DNA from: Muribaculaceae bacterium
Lineage (GTDB): Bacteria; Bacteroidota; Bacteroidia; Bacteroidales; Muribaculaceae
Direction of reading: 5' to 3'
Length of the DNA: 48,512 nucleotides
NCBI GenBank assembly: GCA_029061925.1
Contig: JAIDRE010000147.1
Span: 1 to 48,512, forward strand
In this document: positions 39,749-48,512 of the stretch, piece after piece
Layout of the letters: each line of letters starts with the position of its first letter
How positions within the stretch are numbered: the first letter of the stretch is position 1
The notes under the pieces: generated by a model
The model's database searches: none
Seen by the model: only the letters and a program-made list of their open reading frames with translations
What the model was told of the DNA's origin: nothing
Made by a program: the position numbers and the translations under genes

Positions 39749-41536
39749 TTATTTATTTTTCTTTTGGCTGGCAAGTTTGCCTAGAAAATAGGTCATCGAA
39801 GCCGTTCCGTCCATTGTCGGCTCGTTTGATGAATAATCATGGTAGTCGTCATGATAAACTACAATCGAGTTTTGATAGGGTGCAAACAAATCTTCGCGTT
39901 CAAGATGAACACCTCTGAGCGAGTTGAAAATATTGGCATATACCGGTCCGTCAACCAATCCACCCTTCAAGTCAGTTTGAATTTGTTTATGGAGCGGTGA
40001 ATGGGGATCTTCGGGGAAACCGCCCGATTCGGGCATACCGATAATCATTGACTGACCCCACGGGTTCAATCCAAAAAGCCAATCACGAGCGGCTGTTTCG
40101 AGGTCGATATACGAGTGATCGCCGGTCAGTTCGCGGTAGAGCATCGCCTGAGTTACAAGAGCAACTGTCAGGTTGTTAGAGCACCAGATAAACGGAACAC
40201 CAGCCATAAACACGTTATTCTGACCACGCTCTTTCACACGGTCAAGACCGCTTTTAAGGTTACGGATGAACTCATCACTGACTTTCTTTTCGCTGTCCTG
40301 AGCCAAAAGCACATGACCGATATTGATAAACGGATACCACTGATAGTGATGAGCTGAATCAGCACCCATCCAGGGAGTTACAGGCTCCATACGTCCATAG
40401 TCGATTGCATCCTGACGGAACTTCTTGTCGCCGGTTGCATGATAACGTTTAACAGCAGCCAACTCCATGTCATCAACCCAATTATCTTCTTCATAATAGT
40501 ATGGCGAGATACACGGAGCGGTTTGACACGCACCGGGATTAGCTTTTGCAACTTCATAGGCTACACCTGCGCGACGTTCGAGTTCATCGGCAAAAGCAGG
40601 GTCGATTGAACGGAAAACCTCAGCTCCGGTTGAGAACGATGAACTGAATTTGCCAACAGACGAAGCTAACCCCTTGCTGTCATTCTTGTTACCTTGAAGG
40701 CCGTAAGGCTCGCCCGAACACGGATAAACAGGGCGATCCATACCCGGTCCCCATCCATAATCAACGTTATCCTGAGCCGGATGTCCGCCGAAACGGTGGT
40801 CGCGGTCATCAGCTATCTGATTTAGATACAGCGTGTCAGACGGATTCATTTTAATCATCCATTCGAGACCCCAACGAGCCTCATCAAGAATGTCGGGCAC
40901 ACCGTTTTTACCGGGGAGTCCTGCCGCATCATAACTGTCAGCCCAGATGCCGGGATTCTGTTGATAAGCAAACAACATCTGAAAAACAGCATTAGCCGAT
41001 GTTGTCAAATATTGAAGATAGTCCGAAGCATCGTGCCATCCACCGGTAACATCAATATGTTTTCCGTCATCTTTGCCACTCAAAACCAAGCGTCCATCGT
41101 GAGTGTGACACTTCTCACCCAAAACCGGATTAAATCCGCAACGCTGTTGGCGCATGTAGAACAGCGGCACCTCGTTGGCGCCAGCATATACATCATCGCC
41201 GATACCAAATTCGGGCGACACAACACCACCACCCTTGACAACATAGCGTCCGGGAGTTTTAAGCGACGAGAAATCAACGGTATAGCATGCGCCCATCGGC
41301 TCCCAAGCAGCACCTGCCAAAACTTTGTCGGGCGCAATTTTCTTCCCTGTTTTGACATCAACAATCGCGATGTCCTTTAAATTGGGAGAAGTTCCTTGTG
41401 GAACCATCACGACTGCCTTTTTGAGGTCGTCAGTCAAATAACCCATGCGGTTAACACGAATAGCGGTGTCGGCATGCGATACAAGCGACCCGGCAAACAG
41501 CAAGGCGGCAATAGCCGATGCGGTAAACTTTTTCAT
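39749..41536 (-). CDS. Secreted glycoside hydrolase family 9 (endoglucanase-type)
   Basis: 595 residues with a signal peptide (1-22). Residues ~24-115 are the N-terminal Ig-like cellulase domain (IRVNRMGYLTDDLKKAVV). Then comes the (alpha/alpha)6 catalytic domain with GGWHDASDY (base D169, D172), the GLNPWGQSMI motif and the acid E572 in SSNEPTMDGTA. It would cleave beta-1,4-glucan or a related chain outside the cytoplasm. It lies between an S1/P1 nuclease (15-base gap) and a kinase-like gene (12-base gap), with no SusCD pair, so it is not in a recognisable polysaccharide utilisation locus. Confidence 0.92.
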   Translation of the reverse strand: MKKFTASAIAALLFAGSLVSHADTAIRVNRMGYLTDDLKKAVVMVPQGTSPNLKDIAIVDVKTGKKIAPDKVLAGAAWEPMGACYTVDFSSLKTPGRYVVKGGGVVSPEFGIGDDVYAGANEVPLFYMRQQRCGFNPVLGEKCHTHDGRLVLSGKDDGKHIDVTGGWHDASDYLQYLTTSANAVFQMLFAYQQNPGIWADSYDAAGLPGKNGVPDILDEARWGLEWMIKMNPSDTLYLNQIADDRDHRFGGHPAQDNVDYGWGPGMDRPVYPCSGEPYGLQGNKNDSKGLASSVGKFSSSFSTGAEVFRSIDPAFADELERRAGVAYEVAKANPGACQTAPCISPYYYEEDNWVDDMELAAVKRYHATGDKKFRQDAIDYGRMEPVTPWMGADSAHHYQWYPFINIGHVLLAQDSEKKVSDEFIRNLKSGLDRVKERGQNNVFMAGVPFIWCSNNLTVALVTQAMLYRELTGDHSYIDLETAARDWLFGLNPWGQSMIIGMPESGGFPEDPHSPLHKQIQTDLKGGLVDGPVYANIFNSLRGVHLEREDLFAPYQNSIVVYHDDYHDYSSNEPTMDGTASMTYFLGKLASQKKNK

Positions 41537-41551
41537 CTATGTATTATGGTA

Positions 41552-42337
41552 TTATTTATTATATTCGGGATCATAAAGCGTGTTCAACAAGTGAGCCAAT
41601 CTGAGTCCGCCCACCAAGAACTGCTGTTCTATAAACGGGGTCCAATATGCAACGTCGTTATAAGACACCTGAGCACCCGCAGGGAAATAATCATACACTG
41701 CATCAGCAATCGATATTGTCTCCTTAGCCCAATCGTCAATCGAACCGGCAACTAAAGCCTTAGCTTCGTCGAGCGACACTCGGTCGATCTGTTCAGCCCA
41801 TTCGGTATAACCCCATTTATGAGCTGATTCAGGAAGAGCCGAATCCCAGATTGAATGTAAATTCTGGTCACGTCCAAAATACTTCACGGTGATACGGTTT
41901 CCACCCAAGTCGGTAGCGTGGCCCATGTGGAGGGGCATGTGAAGGTCACCGGTAACGTGTACCAAAATCTTCATTGCCAACTGTTTTTCATCAAACGGCT
42001 GGTCGGGATTTGAGAGTACTTCAAGCATGTGCTTGATAGCTACAACGGCATCACCGGCAGGGTTAGCCTGAGCTTCTTCATAACGCTCGCCTTTATCGAC
42101 ATTCTTATAATGCCAGGTTTTTGTGTAGGCATATGCCGGGGTATGACTTGCATTGTCAAGCCAGTTTGCCCAATAAACCATTGATCGACCCTCAAGAATC
42201 GAGTCAACAGCCGCGCGAGTTGTCGGAGTCAGATGCTTTTCAGCGATATAAGCAGTTGTATCATGTCCTTTTTGTCCCCATCCAAAAGCAGAGAGCGACA
42301 TTACTAAAAGAGCCGAAGCCAAAAGATTACGTTTCAT
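41552..42337 (-). CDS. Secreted S1/P1 nuclease
   Basis: 261 residues with a signal peptide (1-19). Cleavage would expose W20, the N-terminal Trp whose amino group and carbonyl bind zinc in this family, followed by GQKGH (H25). Further ligands appear in NWLDNAS, TWHYKNV, KILVHVTGDLHMPLHMGH and NLHSIWDSALP. It degrades single-stranded DNA and RNA to 5'-nucleotides and has 3'-nucleotidase activity, in the periplasm or outside. It heads an operon with GH9, the kinase-like gene and dnaX under a clear promoter. Confidence 0.93.
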   Translation of the reverse strand: MKRNLLASALLVMSLSAFGWGQKGHDTTAYIAEKHLTPTTRAAVDSILEGRSMVYWANWLDNASHTPAYAYTKTWHYKNVDKGERYEEAQANPAGDAVVAIKHMLEVLSNPDQPFDEKQLAMKILVHVTGDLHMPLHMGHATDLGGNRITVKYFGRDQNLHSIWDSALPESAHKWGYTEWAEQIDRVSLDEAKALVAGSIDDWAKETISIADAVYDYFPAGAQVSYNDVAYWTPFIEQQFLVGGLRLAHLLNTLYDPEYNK

Positions 42338-42375
42338 GATTGATTTATCTGTTTAGTTAAATTTATTCCTTTTGG

Positions 42376-42407
42376 CAAAGTTAATAAATTTCCTCAAGCT
42401 TCACAAA
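42376..42407 (-). promoter_or_regulatory. Promoter of the nuclease-GH9-kinase-dnaX operon
   Basis: On the minus strand, TTTG (42404-42407), 20 bases, TAACTTTG (42376-42383). Confidence 0.78.
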
Positions 42408-42450
42408 CAAAAAAGCTACACATTATTATAATAAATACACATATCCATAA

Positions 42451-42482
42451 AAAAGAAGCCCGACAGGTGCCGGGCTTCTTTT
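42451..42482. terminator. Terminator after fumarase
   Basis: AAAAGAAGCCCG-acaggtgc-CGGGCTTCTTTT, a perfect 12-base stem with flanking A and T runs, usable in both directions. Confidence 0.88.
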
Positions 42483-42503
42483 CAAATATTAGTAAAGTGT
42501 GTT

Positions 42504-44153
42504 TTATTTTTTCACAGGGCAACCTTCACATTTTGCAGAAATTTCAGTGAAGAAATCGTTGCCTTTGTTGTCAACAAGGATGAAGGCGGGGAAGTTCTCA
42601 ACTTCAATTTTCCAGATAGCCTCCATTCCGAGTTCGGGATATTCGAGCAATTCTACTTTCTTAATTGAATTTTTAGCTAAAACAGCTGCTGGACCACCGA
42701 TTGAACCAAGGTAGAAACCACCGTGTTTCTGACATGCATCGGTTACTTGTTTACTGCGGTTACCCTTTGCAATCATAATCATTGACCCGCCGGCTGCCTG
42801 GAACTGGTCAACGTATGAGTCCATACGACCTGCGGTTGTAGGTCCGAATGAACCTGAAGGCATACCTTCGGGAGTTTTAGCAGGGCCTGCATAGTAAATC
42901 GGGTGATTCTTCAAATATTCGGGCATTGGTTCGCCTTTGTCGAGACGCTCTTTGATTTTTGCGTGAGCGATGTCACGACCAACGATGATTGTACCATTGA
43001 GCGATAGGCGGGTTGATACGGGATATTTTGAGAGTTCGGCAAGAACATCAGCCATCGGACGGTTCAAGTCGATGCGTACAACTTCGCCCTCGCCAGCATT
43101 GCGCATTTCTTCAGGAATGAGTTCGCCGGGATTGCTGTCGAGTTTTTCAATCCAAAGACCTTCACGGTTGATTTTTGCTTTAACGTTGCGGTCAGCCGAG
43201 CAGCTAACACCCATACCGATAGGACATGATGCACCGTGACGGGGAAGACGGATAACCCGGATGTCGTGAGCATAATACTTACCGCCGAACTGTGCACCGA
43301 GACCGATTTTGCGAGATGCTTCGAGAAGTTCTTTTTCGAGTTCGATGTCGCGGAATGCGTGACCATATTCGTTACCTTTGGTCGGAAGCTCGTCATAATA
43401 TTTTATTGACGCTTTCTTAACGGTAGCAAGGTTCATTTCAGCTGATGTACCGCCGATTACAAATGCAATATGGTAAGGAGGACAAGCCGCAGTACCGAGA
43501 GTCTTCATTTTCTCAACGAGGAACGGTACGAGAGTCTTGGGGTTGATTGTAGCCTTGGTTTCCTGATAGAGGTAAGTTTTATTGGCTGAGCCACCGCCCT
43601 TTGCAACAAACACAAATTTATATTCGTCACCGTCAACTGCATAAAGATCTATTTGAGCGGGAAGGTTGCAACCGGTGTTAACCTCGTCATACATATTGAG
43701 AGGTGCATTCTGAGAATATCGAAGGTTATCCTGGGTATATGTATCATAAACACCGTGACTAAGCTGTTCTTCGTCACCACCGCCGGTCATTACATACTGT
43801 CCTTTTTTACCGATAACGATAGCTGTACCGGTATCCTGGCAGAACGGGAGCTGACCTTTAGCAGCTACCTCGGCATTGCGGAGCATTGTGAGTGCAACAT
43901 ATTTGTCATTTTGGCTTGCTTCGGGGTCTTTAAGAATCTTAGCAACCATTTCGTTATGTTCGCGACGGAGCATGAAAGCGTTGTCGTGAGTTGCCTGACG
44001 GGCAAGAACTCGAAGAGCTTCGGGGTCAACAACGAGCATCTCTTTGTCGCCAAATTTTTCTACTTTGACATAGTCTGATGTCAGATGATAGTACTCGGTT
44101 TTTTCTTTGCCGAGCGGAAACATTTCCTGATAGTGGAACGGTTTTGTTGCCAT
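42504..44153 (-). CDS. Class I fumarate hydratase
   Basis: 549 residues, the single-chain iron-sulfur form. It interconverts fumarate and malate, part of the reductive branch that produces succinate in Bacteroidota. The N-terminal alpha domain contains [12 protein letters not shown] and [11 protein letters not shown], with cysteines able to hold the 4Fe-4S cluster, and the C-terminal beta domain contains GTTTAGRMD-type [16 protein letters not shown]. It lies 39 bases downstream of the PgpH-like gene with no terminator in between, so it may be the third gene of the rsh-pgpH transcript. Confidence 0.94.
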   Translation of the reverse strand: MATKPFHYQEMFPLGKEKTEYYHLTSDYVKVEKFGDKEMLVVDPEALRVLARQATHDNAFMLRREHNEMVAKILKDPEASQNDKYVALTMLRNAEVAAKGQLPFCQDTGTAIVIGKKGQYVMTGGGDEEQLSHGVYDTYTQDNLRYSQNAPLNMYDEVNTGCNLPAQIDLYAVDGDEYKFVFVAKGGGSANKTYLYQETKATINPKTLVPFLVEKMKTLGTAACPPYHIAFVIGGTSAEMNLATVKKASIKYYDELPTKGNEYGHAFRDIELEKELLEASRKIGLGAQFGGKYYAHDIRVIRLPRHGASCPIGMGVSCSADRNVKAKINREGLWIEKLDSNPGELIPEEMRNAGEGEVVRIDLNRPMADVLAELSKYPVSTRLSLNGTIIVGRDIAHAKIKERLDKGEPMPEYLKNHPIYYAGPAKTPEGMPSGSFGPTTAGRMDSYVDQFQAAGGSMIMIAKGNRSKQVTDACQKHGGFYLGSIGGPAAVLAKNSIKKVELLEYPELGMEAIWKIEVENFPAFILVDNKGNDFFTEISAKCEGCPVKK

Positions 44154-44192
44154 TGGTTTATAAGTTGTTAATAAATTATATTAGTTTGAAAT

Positions 44193-46211
44193 TTACGGCT
44201 TGGGATAGGCGATGCGAACATGATAGATTGTACGCAATCGGTTGATGAACGACTCCTTGATTTTTTTAATGTCACGGAACGAAATCGGCGACTCACTATG
44301 AAGTCCGGCAGCAACCTGACCGTCGATTATTCGGTTGACAAGTTCAGTGATTGATTCGACAGTATATTCTTTTAACGAACGAGAGGCTGCCTCGACCGAA
44401 TCTGCCATCATCAGCAATGACGCTTCAATGGTTTGAGGGTTTGGACCGGGGTAGGTAAACGGTGCCGGGTCTAAAGTGGCATTTTCATCTTTTTCCTTAA
44501 CCTCTTTTTCTGCCATCGAATAGAAATATCCGGTCACACCTTGTCCGTGATGTTGCAAAATCATATCTTGCAATACACCTGGAAGTCGCTCCTTTTCTGC
44601 AAGTTTTTTACCTTCGGTAACATGGCTGATAATTATTCGGGCGCTCTGTTCGGGCTGAAGTGCATTATGGGGATTAACGCCATGTTGATTTTCGGTGAAG
44701 AATGCCGGATTTGATACCTTACCAATGTCGTGATAAAGTGCACCGGCCCTGACAATCAACGGATTGGCATTGATTTTCTGAGCAGCGTCACCAACAAGAT
44801 TGCTCACCGACATTGAGTGCTGGAATGTGCCGGGACATTGTTCTGACAACTTGCGCAACAGTGGATTGTTGATGTCGCAAAGCTCAACGAGAGTCACCAA
44901 TGATGTAAGGCCAAACACCTTTTCTACGACAAAAATTAGAATGTAGGCAAACGATATCAACACCGAGTTTATGGCAAAGTAACCGATAATGCGTCCGGAG
45001 TTTGCCGACAACGTTGCAGTGTGCATCAGTTCGACAGCAACAAAGCCAATGACGTATGCCATGAAAACGACAGCTGCGGTTCTCAGCAACTGGCTTCGCT
45101 TGGTCAATTCACGCAACGTGAAGATAGACACCATACCCGTCATCGTCTGCAAAAAGATAAACTCAAGGGTTGACGAAACGAAAGTTGCACACAGAAGCAC
45201 TTCAATGACATGGCAATAGAAACCTGTACGGGCATCGTATAACACCACAATAACCACCGGCAAAATTGCAAAAGGCACAAGCCAAATCCCATTGCTGAGG
45301 TGTGGCGCTACAATTGCCGCAATGATATAAATTGTTACCAGTAAAGCTATTATCGCAGTCAATGCTTTGACATTACTCCATATCTTTTTTCTAAAAAGAA
45401 ACATATAGCAATATAGACCGCTAAAAAGCAGAACGGCAAAAAGTATTTGACCGAGTGTGATGAAAAAATCAGCGCGGTTGGTCGAAAAATCGCGTGTTTT
45501 CATCATCTCCTCATAGGTGTTCAAAATTTCATAGAGTTGTGGGGTCACACGGTCGCCACGGTCTATGATGCGCTCCCCTTTTTGAATGACATCGATTGCC
45601 GCATTGAGGGGTTGGATACGCTCTTCAAAGAGATTGCGGGTGGCTACGGTATCAAGAGTGATATTGGGCGTCAACATCGCTGCAAGACGCATATTGTTAA
45701 TTGATTTTCTCAAGTCCGAATCTTCAAACGTACTGTCAATCACCGCATAAGCCTTGCGTTGCGTTCTGAATTTTTTTGTACCTGCCTTGACGAGCTGATT
45801 GCCGTCAACAAATCGAACCTCAGTTCGTTTGTTTTTCTTTAGTTCCTCAGACGTTTCGGGCGAAATGATACCATCTCGATATAGCCGCATTAAGGTGTTA
45901 CGCAGTTCTGTGCGCTGTTCCGACGGTATGTCTTGATTTTTAGAGATAGCGTCAAAGAGCGGTTTGGCAACATCGTCGTCACGTTTGAACACGGGCAAAA
46001 ATGTTGATTCAAGCGAATCTCTCAGCTCGCGAGCCGAAATTGAGTCACGATAGACTGGAACATCAAACGGTGCGGTCAGCAATGAGTAACCCCACGGACG
46101 ATTGATTTCATAGCGATATAATTTTTGGTCGCGCCGGGGCATGAGCAATATCACCATTACAACGGCAGCCAAAAACAAAGCTGTTCTGATTATGACGGGA
46201 CGGTTTTTCAT
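44193..46211 (-). CDS. 7TMR-HD family protein, PgpH-like c-di-AMP phosphodiesterase
   Basis: 672 residues. The N-terminal TM helix (11-27) is followed by an extracytoplasmic 7TMR-HDED domain of ~230 residues, then about seven TM helices (around 255-450), then a cytoplasmic HD domain. The HD motif is intact: RAGALYHDIGKVSNPAFFTENQ, IISHVTEG, QHHGQG and ADSVEAASRSL. PgpH hydrolyses c-di-AMP to pApA in Listeria and relatives. It starts 9 bases after the RSH stop. In Firmicutes ppGpp inhibits this class of enzyme, so the linkage may be functional here too. Confidence 0.9.
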   Translation of the reverse strand: MKNRPVIIRTALFLAAVVMVILLMPRRDQKLYRYEINRPWGYSLLTAPFDVPVYRDSISARELRDSLESTFLPVFKRDDDVAKPLFDAISKNQDIPSEQRTELRNTLMRLYRDGIISPETSEELKKNKRTEVRFVDGNQLVKAGTKKFRTQRKAYAVIDSTFEDSDLRKSINNMRLAAMLTPNITLDTVATRNLFEERIQPLNAAIDVIQKGERIIDRGDRVTPQLYEILNTYEEMMKTRDFSTNRADFFITLGQILFAVLLFSGLYCYMFLFRKKIWSNVKALTAIIALLVTIYIIAAIVAPHLSNGIWLVPFAILPVVIVVLYDARTGFYCHVIEVLLCATFVSSTLEFIFLQTMTGMVSIFTLRELTKRSQLLRTAAVVFMAYVIGFVAVELMHTATLSANSGRIIGYFAINSVLISFAYILIFVVEKVFGLTSLVTLVELCDINNPLLRKLSEQCPGTFQHSMSVSNLVGDAAQKINANPLIVRAGALYHDIGKVSNPAFFTENQHGVNPHNALQPEQSARIIISHVTEGKKLAEKERLPGVLQDMILQHHGQGVTGYFYSMAEKEVKEKDENATLDPAPFTYPGPNPQTIEASLLMMADSVEAASRSLKEYTVESITELVNRIIDGQVAAGLHSESPISFRDIKKIKESFINRLRTIYHVRIAYPKP

Positions 46212-46220
46212 CTTGGTTTA

Positions 46221-48449
46221 TCAGTTTATACGGGCTGCTCGTTGCACACCCTCGATTTTTTTTATTTTGTCACACAGGTCAGTAACTATACTATTATTCT
46301 CCACTCTCACCCACAGATCACAGTGAAAAACTTCTTTTTCAGCTTCAATGTCCAACTTACGGATATCAATAGCCAACTGGCTCGAGATCATCGCAATCAA
46401 CTCCTGAAGTATGCCAAATCGATCAATGCCCTCAATATGAATATGGGCGGTGAATTTGATTGAACGTACATCCCAACGGGTTGTCACGATTCGTGGTCCG
46501 TGAGTCGATTTCAAGGCAATTGCTCTCGGGCAATCAATTGCATGAATCTCAACTTCATTGTTTGGGGTCACAAAACCGAGCACTTCATCGCCCGGAATCG
46601 GGTTACAACATCCGCCAAGTTTGAAGTTGGGGTGTCCATGCTCGTCTATACGTAGAATATAAGTCTCTTTGGTATTGACACCTTCTCTCTTCGGAGCAGA
46701 TTCGGGAGTCGTTTCTTCTTTTTTTCCTCGTCGCCAAATCCAACGGGTCAATATCGAGTCACTCTGCTTTTTCAACATTCGGGCAACGTAGTCGCCAAGC
46801 TGAATTTCTCCGTTTCCGAGCATATAGAAAAACTCGTCACGGGTGTTGACATGATAAGTTCCCAGAAGCTTTGTGAAACTCTCATTTGTCTCGGTTATCG
46901 AGTTATCACTGAGAAATTTCTGATATATCTCCCGACCGCGCACGATGATAGGCTTCTGTATCTTTCTAAGTTCCTGCCTTAAAGCCGTTTTAGCTTTAGC
47001 CGTCACCAAAAAATCCATCCATTCAGGCTTGGGAGTCTGCGACTGCGATGTCAGGATTTCTACCTGGTCTCCCGAACTCAACCTATGGCTGAGCGGCACC
47101 AGTTTATGATTGACTTTCCCGGCAATACACTTGCTGCCGAGCTGTGAGTGAAGTTCAAATGCGACGTCAAGCACAGTTGCACCGGCAGGGAGTGTAAGTA
47201 ACTCTCCTTTAGGGGTAAACACTACAATTTCGGTCGCAAACAGATTCAGCTTAACGGTATCGAGGAAGTCCATCGCATTCGGGTCGGGATGATCGAGTAT
47301 CTCCTTGATTGTCTGCAGCCAGGCATGAAGTTCACTCTCCTCGTCCGAGTCTCCGATTTTATATTTCCAGTGCGCCGCAAATCCTTTCTCGGCAATCTCA
47401 TCCATTCTTCGTGAACGAATCTGTATCTCAATCCAATTACCGTCATTACCCATAACCGTCAGGTGCAAAGCCTGATAACCATTAGCCTTTGGCGAACTCA
47501 ACCAGTCACGTGTACGCTCGGGATGAATTTTGTAAAGATCGGTAATTGCGCTGTAAATCTGCCAGCAAATTTGTTTCTCCTTTGACGGGTCGTCACAGTC
47601 AAAGATGATGCGCATCGCATACAAGTCATACACCTCTTCAAACGGTATATGCTTGGTTTCCATCTTGTTCCAGATAGAGTAAACACTCTTCACTCTCGCT
47701 TTTGCCTCGAATTGCAATCCCATTTCCCGAAGCTTCTCGATGATCGGTTTCGCAAAATCGGTATAGACAGCCGTTCGACGGGCTTCGGTCTGCGCAATCT
47801 GCTCACTGATACGCTTATAAGCCTCGGGATGCTCATATTTAAAACTCAAATCTTCGAGCTCGGTTTTGATCGCAAAAAGTCCGAGACGATGGGCAAGCGG
47901 AGCATAGATATAAAGCGTTTCACCGGCAATTTTATATTGTTTTGCCGGAGCCATTGACCCGAGCGTTCTCATGTTGTGCAGACGGTCAGCCATCTTTATC
48001 AGCACCACCCTGATATCTTCTGACATGGTCAACAACAGCTTTCTGAAGTTCTCAGCCTGAGCCGATGCCTGATCGCCGAATATACCACCCGAAATTTTGG
48101 TGAGCCCCGACACTAATTGTGCGATTTTCGGTCCGAAATGGACTTCAATATCTTCGACTGTGTATTCTGTATCTTCAACAACATCGTGCAATAGAGCTGC
48201 ACATATAGAGGTCGAGCCAAGTCCAATCTCCTGACTGGCTATCTTGGCAACCGCAATAGGGTGCAGAATATACGGTTCACCGCTACGGCGGCGAATACCC
48301 TTATGTGCCTCTTTTGCAAACTTATAGGCTCGCTCGATTATCTCTACTTTTTTGCGGTGGTTGCTATTGAGATAACCGTCGAGCACTTCTTGAAATGCTG
48401 CTTCAATTAGCTGTTCTTCCTCTTCGGGAGTCTTGTTGTATTCTTCCAT
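46221..48449 (-). CDS. RelA/SpoT-family (p)ppGpp synthetase/hydrolase
   Basis: 742 residues with the full RSH layout. An HD hydrolase comes first (ILHPIAVAKI, LLHDVVEDTEY, KMADRLHNMRTLGSMAP), so it is bifunctional-type. The synthetase (KPIIEKLREMG..., YDLYAMRIIFD, GYQALHLTV) follows, then TGS (VFTPKGELLTLPAGATVLDVAF), a zinc-finger-like helical region (GGCCNPIPGDEVLGF) and ACT (HIHIEGIDRFGILQELIAMISSQL). It controls the stringent response. The start is ATG 48449, and a TAAATTTG -7 box lies 30 bases upstream. Confidence 0.95.
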   Translation of the reverse strand: MEEYNKTPEEEEQLIEAAFQEVLDGYLNSNHRKKVEIIERAYKFAKEAHKGIRRRSGEPYILHPIAVAKIASQEIGLGSTSICAALLHDVVEDTEYTVEDIEVHFGPKIAQLVSGLTKISGGIFGDQASAQAENFRKLLLTMSEDIRVVLIKMADRLHNMRTLGSMAPAKQYKIAGETLYIYAPLAHRLGLFAIKTELEDLSFKYEHPEAYKRISEQIAQTEARRTAVYTDFAKPIIEKLREMGLQFEAKARVKSVYSIWNKMETKHIPFEEVYDLYAMRIIFDCDDPSKEKQICWQIYSAITDLYKIHPERTRDWLSSPKANGYQALHLTVMGNDGNWIEIQIRSRRMDEIAEKGFAAHWKYKIGDSDEESELHAWLQTIKEILDHPDPNAMDFLDTVKLNLFATEIVVFTPKGELLTLPAGATVLDVAFELHSQLGSKCIAGKVNHKLVPLSHRLSSGDQVEILTSQSQTPKPEWMDFLVTAKAKTALRQELRKIQKPIIVRGREIYQKFLSDNSITETNESFTKLLGTYHVNTRDEFFYMLGNGEIQLGDYVARMLKKQSDSILTRWIWRRGKKEETTPESAPKREGVNTKETYILRIDEHGHPNFKLGGCCNPIPGDEVLGFVTPNNEVEIHAIDCPRAIALKSTHGPRIVTTRWDVRSIKFTAHIHIEGIDRFGILQELIAMISSQLAIDIRKLDIEAEKEVFHCDLWVRVENNSIVTDLCDKIKKIEGVQRAARIN

Positions 48450-48478
48450 CGAGATTTCTTTTTGACACGTCTGTAGAG

Positions 48479-48486
48479 CAAATTTA
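48479..48486 (-). promoter_or_regulatory. Candidate -7 box of the rsh operon
   Basis: TAAATTTG on the minus strand. The -33 position is at the window edge and shows no TTTG. Confidence 0.4.
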
Positions 48487-48512
48487 TAAATTAAATTTCA
48501 ATAAGTAATACA

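Noticed and set aside
39749-42337. Polysaccharide utilisation locus around GH9
   Set aside because: No SusC/SusD pair, sensor or further carbohydrate enzymes are next to it; the operon partners are a nuclease, a kinase-like gene and dnaX.

Overview
The window is chromosomal DNA from a member of the Bacteroidota, most likely Bacteroidales and possibly Muribaculaceae-like. The evidence is the repeated promoter pattern TTTG, 19-20 bases, TAnnTTTG (the Bacteroidota -33/-7 promoter), the near absence of Shine-Dalgarno sequences, and the gene families present: DUF349, DUF4332, DUF1846, an outer-membrane beta-barrel family, TonB-dependent receptors, an S1/P1 nuclease and GH9. The genus call is inference. 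I found no rRNA, tRNA, CRISPR array or transposase.

Layout. 1-2.4 kb (+): 3' part of pfs, then luxS, an AlbA_2-domain protein and a SpoU-type RNA methyltransferase. 2.4-4.3 kb (+): a secreted esterase, then a RhuM-Fic gene that looks like an insertion, because a degenerate copy of the esterase 3' end lies beyond it. 4.3-11.2 kb: membrane PH-like proteins, sugar transferase, DUF349 protein, asparaginase and metG. 11.3-13.9 kb (-): a heavy-metal-associated domain protein and a TonB-dependent receptor with a structured leader. 14.1-17.8 kb (-): an 11-residue-repeat secreted protein, carbonic anhydrase, upp, the SRP RNA gene, hpf, a XerC-type recombinase and rpsU. 18-23.5 kb (-): a TolC/HlyD/two-permease efflux operon without an ATPase gene. 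23.5-26.9 kb (-): a secreted low-complexity protein and a compact phage-type lysis cassette. 27-33.7 kb (-): ppiD, metK behind a SAM-II-like riboswitch with an attenuator, and a large beta-barrel protein with a C9 tract beside its promoter. 33.9-37.2 kb (+): rubrerythrin, thiol peroxidase, DUF4332 and DUF1846. 37.3-42.4 kb (-): an operon reading S1/P1 nuclease, GH9, cytidylate-kinase-like protein, dnaX. 42.5-48.5 kb (-): an operon reading rsh, pgpH-like, fumarase.

Themes. The methyl cycle appears three times (pfs-luxS, metK with its SAM leader, metG). Two alarmone enzymes, RSH for (p)ppGpp and a PgpH-like c-di-AMP phosphodiesterase, sit 9 bases apart.

The most unusual segment is the isolated lysis cassette at 24.6-26.9 kb. 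It consists of a self-cleavable CI/LexA-type repressor with an operator over its own promoter, a holin, and a T7-lysozyme-type amidase fused in frame to a module with unimolecular-spanin architecture (internal lipobox, C-terminal membrane segment). No capsid, tail, integrase or replication genes are near it, so it looks like a domesticated or remnant host-lysis device.
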